DNA from: Proteromonas lacertae
Taxonomy: Eukaryota > Sar > Bigyra > Opalinata > Proteromonadidae
Direction of reading: 5' to 3'
NCBI GenBank assembly: GCA_002245135.1
Contig: NGBS01000369.1
Span: 1-28,110, forward strand
Length of the DNA: 28,110 bases
In this document: positions 10,722-20,167 of the stretch, piece by piece
Position numbering within the stretch: the stretch's first letter is position 1
How the letters are laid out: the number at the start of each line of letters is the position of its first letter
Notes under the pieces: generated by a model
What the model was told of the DNA's origin: nothing
Database searches by the model: none
What the model saw: the letters and a program-made list of their open reading frames with translations, nothing else
Position numbers and translations under genes: made by a program

Positions 10722-12009
10722 ATGGTTTTGAGTCTATCAGAATTTTTAGAAACTTGTCAAAGGAGACTTACCAATGTTGCATCTTCTTGTTATCCGCTTA
10801 ATGCGATGATTGGAAACCCAGTATAACTCAATGATGTGTTATAATGCTAATAGAGTGCTGATATTGATAGTATTATTTCATCTATTGGATTGTCTTACTT
10901 GTATTATACTGATGACTGGAAAGGGACCTATATGCCAATCATTTCTTGTTTACCTGAATATTATAAATTAAAACCGGAGTTACACGCTTTATTAGAATAT
11001 TGTAAATTATCTAGTTACAACCCTGTGTTTCTAAATGAAGTTCCTTGGGCTGAATTGTTTGGTAAGAGTATATCGTCATTTTGCAATATATACATAAATA
11101 GAATTATTAAACATTTATATGATAAATCACAACAGTCCAATTCCCACATTAAAAAAGTATAATTTCTAAATTTTTAATCATTATTTTTATTATAGTTATA
11201 ATTCATCTGTTGTTTGTATTATTGACAGACACAGGGATCAGCACAATTTCTTACACTTACAAGGCGAATATCGTACAATATTATTCAATTATGAAGAAGG
11301 TAAGTCTGCAGTAGGAAGTTGCTCAACATTAGTTACTGAATATATATTTAAACAAAAACGTATATTTTTATAAATGTTTTTTATTTTATTTTATTAATTA
11401 GCTTCGTTATTAAAACCACCACTCTCTACATTAATGTTAGGAGGAATTTTACTAGAAACACAAAACATGAAAAGCAATGAAGTAACAAGGTTAGATAAAA
11501 AGATGGTGAAATTATTAGTTGAAGCAGAAAATAAATTAGATTTCAATCCAAACGAAGTTTATAAAGTGATGGTGAAAAACAGATTCAGCGAAAATTTTTG
11601 GGGAAAATTAACAATTAGAGAAATATTGAATTATGATATGGAAGATTATCTTATTAAAGATTTTAAATATCTTATTTGTGGTACATTTTATCCAGTTCAT
11701 TGCTTTATCAAAAACAATGAAAATGTGAAAGAAATGTATAATTTAATAAAACAAAGACCAATTAATGAATTTTTAAAAATGGTAATAATAATGTCAGTGG
11801 CTATTAAAGATAATGCTGCTTATAGAGAAATTGGATTATTCTGTATTGATCCTACCTTGGAAGATAGGATTATAAGAGTATTAATACATCCTTTACAATT
11901 AGAGAAATATAATGGTGATAATAACAATATTTATATTCAAAAAGCTACTAATATTAAGAGAAAAGATTTAGCAAATGCTATGAACAAATTTTTGTTGGAT
12001 ATTATATAG
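10722..12009 (+). CDS. PPX1: PPX1/prune-type DHH phosphoesterase (exopolyphosphatase-like)
   Basis: DHH-family phosphoesterases of the PPX1 branch release orthophosphate from polyphosphate ends. The start MVLSLSEFLET is followed by GNP, a 33-nt intron (10821-10853), and SADIDSIISSIGLSY, the first metal-binding motif. Next come EVPWAEL, VVCIIDRHRDQHNF (position of the DHH/DHN motif), VGSCSTLVTEYIF, which is diagnostic for the family, a 42-nt intron (11360-11401), and LMLGGILLETQNM..VTRLDKKM. The DHHA2 domain fills about 11640-12006. Two metal-ligand positions look altered: D-R-H instead of D-H-[HN], and L-E-T instead of L-D-T. Activity may therefore be changed or lost, as in some prune proteins. 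The junction near 11158-11200 needs one base to keep frame. Family certain; substrate inferred. Confidence 0.85.
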
Positions 12010-12143
12010 ATTACTTATTGTTTGAAATATATTTGCATTTTTATGTTGTATTTGTGTTGGTGTTATTTACATTTACATAATATAATATTAAATTCATAAA
12101 ACAAATCAGAAATTAAGAAAAAAAACTAAAAAAACAGTATTAC
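12010..12143. other. Short convergent intergenic gap
   Basis: An AT-rich 134-bp spacer lies between the stop codons of the convergent PPX1-like gene and Hsp10. I see no gene in it. A- and T-rich runs near 12115-12135 could serve 3' end formation for both. Confidence 0.5.
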
Positions 12144-12544
12144 TTATGCGAGCTTACCAAGTATATCATTCTCTGTAATAATATTATATTCAACATTATC
12201 AATTTTCACTTCATTACCTCCATATGTGCTTACATAAACATGATCACCTGGTTTGACTAGAACTGGTTCAATTTTTCCTTTTACAAACTTTCCTGGTCCA
12301 ACTCTAATAACCTATAATAATATAAATAAAAACAAATATTAATACTTCAGCTTCATTTAAACTCTTTTCTGCTTTTGGAAGAAGAATACCACCAGCTGTC
12401 TATATACGTTATAATAAATGCAATATTATAAATACTTTTTGAGCTAAAGTGACTTTCTTAATCAAAATGTTGTTTGCGAATGGAATAAATTTCTTAATTG
12501 CACCACTCTATACAAAAATATCATCAAAAATGCATTTATACCAT
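12144..12544 (-). CDS. HSP10: Mitochondrial co-chaperonin Hsp10 (GroES family)
   Basis: Hsp10 caps the Hsp60 folding chamber in the mitochondrial matrix. After removal of three introns (12541-12508, 12435-12400 and 12345-12312; 34, 36 and 34 nt) the frame is intact and gives 98 residues, the family's usual length. Landmarks are FIPFANNILIKKV, the mobile loop TAGGILLPKAEKS, the core VIRVGPGKFVKGK, VKPGDHVYVSTYGG (family: P..pGD.Vl.peygG) and the ending ITENDILGKLA. The first intron follows the ATG immediately, so exon 1 codes only for the initiator Met. A perfect heat-shock element lies just upstream. Presence of Hsp10 implies a conventional import-competent mitochondrion and argues against a classical microsporidian. 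Confidence 0.96.
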
Positions 12545-12575
12545 CTTATTTTAGCTAATTATCGAAAAATGAAGA

Positions 12576-12590
12576 GTTCTAGAAAGTTCA
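12576..12590 (-). promoter_or_regulatory. Heat-shock element of the Hsp10 gene
   Basis: GTTCTAGAAAGTTCA is a perfect three-unit nTTCnnGAAnnTTCn element, the consensus bound by HSF trimers. A fourth GAA unit lies at 12571-12573 with one extra base of spacing. It sits 31-46 bp upstream of the Hsp10 ATG, as expected for a chaperonin gene. Confidence 0.8.
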
Positions 12591-12902
12591 AATAGAATTG
12601 GGGCAAAATCAAATTTTAATGAAAATTGTTTTCATTAACCATTATCTTTTATGTAAAATAATTAATAAGATATCGGAATTATAATATATCAAAACACATT
12701 AAATTGTATATGTATACAATAATAATCACAAATACAATTATACTGGTAATTATTTGGTTTTGAGTAAATTACTTTTTATAAAAATGTAAGTAAAAGCATT
12801 CTAAATCTCATTAAAAGAAATAAAACCTTAAAATTTTATATTTCTAGTTTTGAAGAAAAAAACAAAAAAAAATGGTTTGAGAAAATAACCAATATATTAA
12901 AA
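12591..12902. other. Divergent intergenic region between Hsp10 and family member P1
   Basis: About 310 bp of AT-rich sequence with A and T runs. I find no gene. It must hold the upstream part of the Hsp10 promoter and the P1 promoter. No clear TATA box or recurring motif was found on the P1 side. Confidence 0.5.
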
Positions 12903-14102
12903 ATGATGATTTCTTTTGATCCAGAGATCCAATGGAAAGATTCTTACAGAAGAAACAACAGAAGTAGAATACAGAAGCATATACTCTGTTTTCCTGATCA
13001 TACAGCTAACCATCACATCGTATGAGTGATCTTGTAACATTTAGAGTTATGGATTTTGTGGTCAGTCAATTCGTATATTAGCAAATTTTCCTTTTGACAA
13101 AGCAGAACCATATATGGTGGTAGGAAGATTTAGCGTAATTAACGGGGATCGAAGTGATATTATTAAGGTTGGTGATAGATACGACTTCATGCAGTTGAAA
13201 TATTCAGACTCTGTTGAGTCACCATTCTATCCTGGTGAGATTGTAGTATATTTTACTTATTGGTTATATTTGATTAGCTTGATAATAATAAAACAGTCAG
13301 TTATCTAATAAATGCTCGACTTACAGCATGGAGGTATAGTATCACACTCTTTTACAACAAAAATCAATTAATTTCATTTTTTGTATATCTTTTCAAGAGA
13401 GATGAAACAAATCCTTCTGTATATGAATGTATAGAATGTATCAATTCACCTTCATTCAAACTATGCAGCTCAAGAAGAGCAAATCAGTATAATTAATTCA
13501 CATTTTATTATTGTATAAATAGTAATGATGTTTCACCTATTGCTCCAGGTGTAGTTAATGATAATAAAACATCTCATTTTAGTAATAACTCCAAACAATT
13601 TTCACCAATTAATATTTCTACAGATTTATATGATAGTAACGAAAATAGATCATTCCAATTGGTATCACCATTAAAGAGACAAACGCCGCCACCACCTTCA
13701 CTGTTATTTCCTAATGAATTTGAAAATCCTTCACCAAATGAGAATAAAAAGACTCCATTGGAAGTGTGTACAGTGCCTTTATCTCCTCAAAACTCACATA
13801 GTAGTTCGAAGAATCCAATTCAACCTGAAACTTTGAATATTAAAGCTGATGGAGTGATAAAGTATAAGGAGACAGAAAACAACGAAGAATTTGAAATATG
13901 CAGGTTATTACAATCACAGACGTTTAATGATCCAAGTGATAGAAGGGAGGAATTAGATTCATTTGGTAATAAATATATCCCAGGCACTCCAACCGATTTA
14001 GTTCAAATAGATTCAAAAGGTAATGTGTGTAATATTGGTGAAAATAAGCTATATGAGTCTAAAAAATTTGTCATATTTTATGAAGCTGTAGATAAATCTT
14101 AA
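12903..14102 (+). CDS. Four-member family protein P1, unknown function
   Basis: First of four paralogues. The N-terminal domain reads MISFDPEIQWKDSYRRNN.., LCFPDH, GFCGQSIRI, YMVVGRFSVI, VESPFYPG, LTAWRYS, FFVYLFKR and YECIECINSPSFKLCSSRR. Introns at 13020-13044 (25 nt), 13253-13277 and 13497-13522 (26 nt) restore the frame. The linker is Pro/Ser/Asn-rich (RQTPPPPSLLFP, TVPLSP). The C-terminal block is FEICRLLQSQTF..RREELDSFGN..VQIDSKGNVCNIG. Two ATGs lie in tandem; the second (12906) matches the other members' MIS[FV]D start. The very basic N-terminal face with Cys and aromatic residues and the low-complexity linker would suit a nuclear regulator, but this is a guess. I recognise no known domain. 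Confidence 0.75.
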
Positions 14103-14200
14103 AATAGATAAACTCATTTCTTCTTTATATAATAATTAAAATTAATTCACTTTTTTATGTTGTTGTTAGGAGTTTTTTTGATAAAATAAGAAATTCAAGC

Positions 14201-14207
14201 TCAAGCC
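14201..14207 (-). promoter_or_regulatory. TCAAGCC element upstream of the Ser-rich gene
   Basis: TCAAGCC (reverse of GGCTTGA) lies 38-45 bp before the ATG at 14246. This is the fourth occurrence of this core upstream of a start codon in the window. Confidence 0.3.
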
Positions 14208-14245
14208 GATTTAGTTCGTTTTGAGAAATAAAAAATCTTGAAATA

Positions 14246-15754
14246 ATGTATAAGGACGAATCGGCTGATGTAGTTACTTCTGCTAGAGTATACATAGATT
14301 GAGATATACATCGAAATAGTATGATAGTAGTGGAAGGATGGTAGATAAAGGTGAGTATACTAGTTTAGGTAAGACATTAATGTTGCAGTATGATTATTAT
14401 ATTGAAATAATACCAAATAGGCATGTATCTCAAAGTAAAGATGTAATATCTACTACAAAGAATCCCTCTGCCGATTATTATGTTTCTAGTGTATAATTAT
14501 GATTTATAATTATTGAAAATAGAAAGATGTTGAAGGAGAAAAGAATAAAAAGTCACAGTATATATAAATATGTAATTAAACATGTAGACAGTTATACATT
14601 CCTTCAATAGTAACAAAATTAAAAAATGATGAATTTATTCCACAAGCTCAGAGATCTCCTTTCCTACACAGTTCAAAAGAAAATGGAAATTTTAAAATCT
14701 CCATAAAAGACACAAAAATCAATAAAGATAATTTAAATCATGACACTCCCAGTGCACCAAGACAATCATTGATTGCCAAAAGAAAATCATTATCGAAATC
14801 ATTGACTAGAAAATCTTTAGTTCCAATTTCAACTCCAATTAATCCAATGCGAAGTACAACAAATCCAGAAATATTCACATTCTCTACTGATGGAGGAAGT
14901 AGTAGTGCATATCTTGATAGTACATTAAATTCAACTTTCAATTCAACAGCTGTGTATGACACTTGGAATATGACTAGAAGCATTAGGCCGCATAGTACAA
15001 TTAATTATAAATACGATACTGCTTATTTTGTCCCTGTTACTTACGAATGTCCTAGAGTAAGAACTAATCCCAATTTAGTGAAAATGAGTCAAACCGCTGA
15101 GTTTGAGAAAGAATATAAATTGAGGAGTTATAGTAAACCTTGGACTAATACGCATGAGTCATATAAATACCTTTCTGACCAGGAAATTCATAAAATTCAT
15201 TATGATAAATCAAAGAGGTTATTATCTCAAAGTATGCCTAATTTAAGATCTAATAATTACTATGAAAATGAAGAGTCAAAACTAGCCGTTTCACCTGTAC
15301 ATGTGCCTGAAAATACAAGGAATTCAATTACCCACACAGTACCACGAATAATGCAGAATAATGTAGTGCATGAGAATAAAAATGGAACTGTTATTGGTGC
15401 TTGGCCTATTGAACAACTAGCACAATCCGATATTAGAGTATATTACATTTAATTAATTTAATGTTTTTTTAATAGTGTGAGACTGAAGTACACTCATCTG
15501 AACATCCTATCAATGCAGTGAAAACGAATAAAAAGAAAATGAAAATTATAAAACATGCAAATGATTTGAAATTGACGAAATTACTCGGTCCTCGTGTGTA
15601 TTCAATGAGTACTCGAAACGGTTCTGGAGACATGGACAGGACAACCATTGACTGGGATCCTGAGAGAAGTGGAATGAAGCCTAGACAAATAAGAAAACCC
15701 GATCTTGAAAAGAAACTCTTTCCTTATAAAAATAAAGGAATGCTAAAGTATTAA
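14246..15754 (+). CDS. Ser/Asn-rich basic protein, unknown function
   Basis: The start is MYKDESADVVTSAR. Introns 14288-14319, 14388-14420, 14491-14522, 14558-14587 and 15438-15475 (30-38 nt) join cleanly and leave a single frame of about 440 residues without frame breaks. The N-terminal quarter is short exons (YDSSGRMVDKGEYTSLGK, NPSADYYVSS). The middle is Ser/Thr-rich with a basic patch (AKRKSLSKSLTRKS), then FVPVTYECPRVRTNPNLVK and WTNTHESYKYLSDQEIHKIHYDKSKRLLSQSMPNLR. The C-terminus has LLGPRVYSMSTRNG and TTIDWDPERSGMKP, the best candidates for a conserved functional part. I do not recognise a family. No signal peptide or membrane segment is visible. It has no similarity to its neighbours of the four-member family. 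Confidence 0.7.
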
Positions 15755-16430
15755 TTAGGTTGTATATTACATAAACTATAATTTATTTATTTAAAAAGTG
15801 TTTTAAATATCTTTAAAAAATAAAAGATTGTTTTTCAAAATAGATTTGAACACGATAAGAATTTTCTAAGTGCTTTTTGTGACTTTAAATAGATTTTTCT
15901 CAATAACCATAAGGAATAAAATAGTAAAAATTTGTCAAACGATGTATCATGCTTTGAGCTTTATCATAGTATACTTAGTTTCATAATTACCTCTTTCATG
16001 TCATTCGTCTGTTTTTGATATTTTACATTATAATTGAATAACAACAAACATAAATAATAACATTGATATATTTTTATTTGATTTATATCATTTATTAGCT
16101 TTAAAAACTATAATACATCTCGAACTGTACTGATTTTAAATACCACGTATTTGGCTAATAGGGACTGAAATATGTTAATAAATTTTATACGTAATCACTA
16201 CCTATATACGATATGTGTAGTATAGGAGTATTCCAGAAAGGACGATATTAATTTTGACTAGGTAATTGAATGTAATCGTGATATTATGTGATTTTTGATG
16301 TATGTGTGTGTAGTTAAATAAAGCCATATTGCTATTTTTGACTAATTGCTTCTAATTAAGAAGATATCAAAATATTTTTCATACGAGCACTATATGCTGT
16401 ACTATTATGTTAATCTGAATAGCTAAACCC
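15755..16430. other. Intergenic region, no gene recognised
   Basis: About 675 bp, low GC, stops in all frames. I see no conserved protein, tRNA or repeat. It separates the Ser-rich gene from a minus-strand region that may be a gene. Confidence 0.5.
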
Positions 16431-17886
16431 CATAAATACACTGTATAACATATATTATAGATAAATTACTGAATCAATATTCTTCTCCCCTGGAATTCTG
16501 TTGCTATTCTAATAAAATAACTATTAAAATATAAAAATAACTATAATACTTATATAATCATCTATAATATCTATAAACATAATAACAAATTAAAACATAC
16601 CAGTATAGCTTAACATGCAAGTTGCTGATATTCTCTGCCTTTCATCGATTAGTACAATGCTAAACAGCTATAATAAAATATAATATACTAAAATAGTTAT
16701 ACTTTTTCTAATTGTAAAATATAATATATAAACTGGATGTTTCTACTGTTCTTCACCTGGAATTCTAATGCAATTCATCTAATGATAATATATAAATAAG
16801 AATATACTTTGAATTATTGAAATTATGTTCAATACTCTACTAACAATATATAAATAAGAATAATATACTAATATACTTATAAGAATATATTCATTTACCT
16901 ATTATAAAATAATAAAAATAATACTGGATATACTAACTCAATAATACCACTATATACAAATCCACCAAATGTTATTTTCAAATAATGGAGTAAAAACTAA
17001 TAGAGTAAATAATAGATCAAATACTTCTTAAATATAGGATTATCATTAACTTGATTCAATAAATACAATGATTGAACTGTTTCTAAATCAATTAATCCAG
17101 GAATAACATCAGCTAAATACTCTTGAATTGGAGATGGTTTAGAAGCTTCCATGCTTTTTAATTACTATGAATAAATAAAATAAAATCAGAATATTCGTAT
17201 CATCATACTTAATTTTGGTGTTCTCATCGAATGAATTGTTGTAATTACGATATATGTCTTTTCTACAGTTACTGTTTTGGCAACACCTGAAATCACACCA
17301 ATTCTTGAATAAACATACCTAATAATTCATCCTAACAAAAATAATTATAAAAAATATACTAATTCATCTTAGCTTCTTCATCATCAGACTTTACTATTTT
17401 ATATTATAATAACAATTATACTTATTTGTATTTGTTGGATTAATCGTTGATGGTAAACTTGGTTTATATTCTAATTATCCTAGTCTGACACCTAATTTAA
17501 ATAACCTATTAATGATTATATATATGATAATTGCTATAATACCAATATGCTAAATTAACAGAAATAGTTGAATTTCCTACTACTTATAACTTCAATAATA
17601 TGTTGTATATCAAAAGTGCCAAATGTATTAGCAAGGTAAGAGTTTGTATATGTAGTTGATGAGCTTTAGTAAGACAGACTAAATCAAAGCTGATAGTTGT
17701 ATTTTTTTCTTCAAATGTTCTTAATTCTTCCCTTAGTTATAATATCTTTGATTTTTAATTATTAAAACTTTAATCTAATTAACATATATGATAATATTAT
17801 ACTTCCTTCAACAATTATAATCAATTCCTGCTCTTTGTATTGTTTTGTCTATTATTTATCTGTAATAACAACACTTGTGCTACCAT
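16430..17886 (-). CDS. Fragmentary minus-strand gene, unknown function (possible pseudogene)
   Basis: Coding-like pieces run from an ATG at 17886 (MVAQVLLLQ) leftwards and are spaced by intron-like GT..AG segments, e.g. 17318-17287 (32 nt). In order the pieces include EELRTFEEKNTTISFDLVCL, TFGTFDIQHIIEVIS, GNSTISVNLAYW then LFKLGVRLG, PSLPSTINPTNTN, KSDDEEAKMN, VAKTVTVEKTYIVITTIHSM and MEASKPSPIQEYLADVIPGL. Beyond about 17030 the pieces become short and doubtful. At least three frame changes or stops interrupt the part before 17030, more than in neighbouring genes, so this could be a decaying gene or simply poor sequence. I do not recognise the family. The left boundary is uncertain. Confidence 0.4.
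16473..16560 (-). repeat. Short diverged repeat, unit 1
   Basis: On the minus strand this stretch contains AGAATTCCAGGGGAGAAGAA. The unit at 16735-16830 contains AGAATTCCAGGTGAAGAACA in similar surroundings. Both can read R-I-P-G-E in one frame. They may be duplicated exons of the fragmentary gene or a small dispersed repeat. Confidence 0.4.
16735..16830 (-). repeat. Short diverged repeat, unit 2
   Basis: This is the partner of the unit at 16473. The shared core is about 20 nt with two or three mismatches, and AT-rich flanks are similar but uninformative. Confidence 0.4.
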
Positions 17887-18480
17887 TGTTATATTCTATA
17901 TAAAATTATATACTATATATACTCATAACACAACAGAAGAAAAAAGAATTAAAGTGTATTTCAAAAATTATATTCGTTTCAGACTTCCAGTTTTGAGAAA
18001 TTAAATGAATGTATAAGTTTAGATTATTTTTATTATAGTGAATAGGTAATAATATATAGTGTACATGTCAATTTGATGTTTGATTCACATAAAGATGGTT
18101 GAAATAAATATCCAAGTAAAAATGTGAAGTGAAAGGTGGTTAAGAGAAAGTAAATATGCAAATTAATCTATTGGCTATAAAAGTTATTGTCTAAAAAATC
18201 AAATTTCAATAGATTCAAGGAATTATTTTATATGTGATTGTATTTATACTAATGTTACAACAAATTACTATCATGTGAGTAGAATGAGTATAGTGAGTAA
18301 TTTTTCGACTTGGTTATGCAAATTGTGAATATAGGAAGTGAAGAGAAGAGAGAATATGATAAACCTAAGAGAATATTACAATCTTCCACGTGTTTATACT
18401 ATTAATTCAGTAGTAATATGTTATATGCAAAAGTATCATTAGCTAATGATTATTTGAATTACAATATTTGTGATTAAAAA
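17887..18480. other. Intergenic region, no gene recognised
   Basis: About 590 bp with stops in all frames. It must include the promoter of the minus-strand gene starting at 17886. No further feature is supported. Confidence 0.45.
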
Positions 18481-18484
18481 ACTG

Positions 18485-18587
18485 ATGGATTTTGTGACTA
18501 ATACTCATCATCCATTATAAATGTAATAATAGATACCTAAGCCACTGACTATTTGTCAGGATAACGGCTTTTCCCCCCTTTGGCTTA
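18485..18587. ncRNA. Candidate structured RNA or regulatory hairpins
   Basis: Two adjacent stem-loops stand out in an otherwise featureless AT-rich gap. The first has ATGGAT (18485-18490) pairing with ATCCAT (18510-18515). The second has an outer 7-bp stem TAAGCCA (18538-18544) with TGGCTTA (18581-18587), enclosing a perfect hairpin CTGAC-TATTT-GTCAG (18545-18559) and a C6 run. GC content is locally high. Two hairpins with a single-stranded hinge recall H/ACA snoRNAs, but no convincing ACA box follows. The strand is undetermined and the site could instead be protein-bound DNA. Confidence 0.25.
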
Positions 18588-18680
18588 TTATACCAATAAA
18601 AAAACAGTAAGTTATAAAGGTTATTACTATTACTGTTATTATTATTATTATTATATAGATATATATTATATTACTTTATA

Positions 18681-20167
18681 ATGAAAAAATAAAAAAGAAT
18701 AAAAGAGAATCAATTATACTCTAATATAATACATGATGATGTTTATTATAGTAATTCTTACAACGTGTTAGTAGTTGATGATACTATTTATAATTTCAAT
18801 GAAAATACTCAAAAATATTATGAGGTAGTTTTTTATGATTAATTCACAAATATTGATGAATTAATTAATATATACAATAATAAGAAAGTAAATATATATT
18901 TTTAAACAGACAAACCATCCATCATCATTACATTGTTAAGATTTAATGTTATTATAATTAAAATAATCAATTCATATCTACAAAAGTGGTTCAATATTAC
19001 TTAAGACAAAATTTAAATAATAAAAATGAAGATTTTCTTTTCTATAATAATGAAAAAGATGTCATAATGGATAAAGTAATTGATAACTTTCTATTTCTAG
19101 CTTTTATATATTTCAGTAAAGTAATTACTACAAATGTAGAAAGAAATATACCATTGTTTTATAAGTTAATTGATTGTTATAAAAGAATTAATTATAAATA
19201 CAGAGATTTTGGAAAGTTGGATAGAGAAATTATAAAGAAAGCAAATGAAGAGGTTATAATAGAGAAATTATATTATCCTCAATTCTATAAAAGTTTTAAT
19301 GTAATAAAGGGAAAAACAATCAATTGTGATAAAAAAATGGTAAGTAGTATTAATGATATAGATTCTATCAATCCATTTTAATTCAAAAGAAATTATACTA
19401 GTAAAAAATCAGTGGAAGATATGGAATATTTGATTTTCCTTATTATTTAACACAAGTTATAATTGATAGAATATTGTCATATAATTATACAATACAAAGT
19501 AAAGGATATGTTACAAGAGCAAGTAGAAACAATAAATCATCTGTTATAGAGTTTTTGAAAATTAAAGAAACAATTAATGAAGAATATAGAAAAGGTAACT
19601 ACATTTTTCAATACCTGTAGAAGATAAAGTTCATTATATTTCACTAGATGAAATAAATATTGATAGTGTAATGAATAGAGGAAAAAAAAAAAAAAGAGAA
19701 AAAGTAATTAATAAGAAGATACACACAATAATAAAAGAATAGGTGTAGATAATAATAATATAAGTAACGAATATGATATAACAGCAGATGGTTATGAAGA
19801 TGAAACAGATAGTTGTGACAATGATGATAATACTAATGATGAAGATTATAATATTAATATTATAACAAAGAATGACATTTCTAATAGAAATAATAATGTA
19901 TATGATGAAGATAATAACGATGAAATATTAGATGATTCAGTATTATATGATGATAGAGATAGTGAATATGAAGGTAGAAATGGCGATAACGATAAAGAAT
20001 AATTATCGGTATACTTATACTATTTCTTTCTGAAGAATTCTATATCTCAAGATAAAGTAAATAAGTTATTGAAACAATTAAACTCAATAGAAACAATAAA
20101 GAATTTACATTTAAAAGAAACATTCAAGCCTTTATGAGATTAAGTCGAAAAGGTAATAGGATTTAAA
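18681..20167 (+). CDS. Unknown protein with acidic low-complexity tail
   Basis: Several coding-like blocks follow one another in the same direction: NVLVVDDTIYNFNENTQKYYE (18756), a clean 131-codon stretch (18986-19381) with FLFLAFIYFSKVITTNVERN and KLIDCYKRINYKYRDFGKLD, then IFDFPYYLTQVIIDRILSYN, VTRASRNNKSSVIEFLKIKE, an intron at about 19595-19620, VHYISLDEINIDSV, and an acidic Asn/Asp-rich tail (about 19750-20000). A last piece is KVNKLLKQLNSIETIKNLHL. Frame breaks lie between the blocks, including next to a run of 14 A (19682-19695). I recognise no domain. The start is unclear: the ATG at 18681 is quickly followed by a stop unless a base is missing. Treat the extent as approximate. Confidence 0.45.
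19682..19695 (+). repeat. A14 homopolymer in coding sequence
   Basis: Fourteen consecutive A residues would code for a Lys run. It is an obvious site for read-length error or slippage and coincides with a frame change. Confidence 0.85.

Noticed and set aside
12903-14102. The four-copy family as velvet, Rel, p53 or STAT factors
   Set aside because: The size, basic start and aromatic WRY motif tempted this, but none of the signature motifs of those families can be aligned by eye.
18531-18600. A tRNA gene at the GC-raised stem-loops
   Set aside because: The outer stem encloses only about 36 nt, with no T-loop GTTCGA box or anticodon arm.
18681-20167. The acidic-tail protein as a histone chaperone or chromatin factor
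   Set aside because: Asp/Glu/Asn-rich tails are common in AT-rich genomes, and the folded part shows no matching domain.
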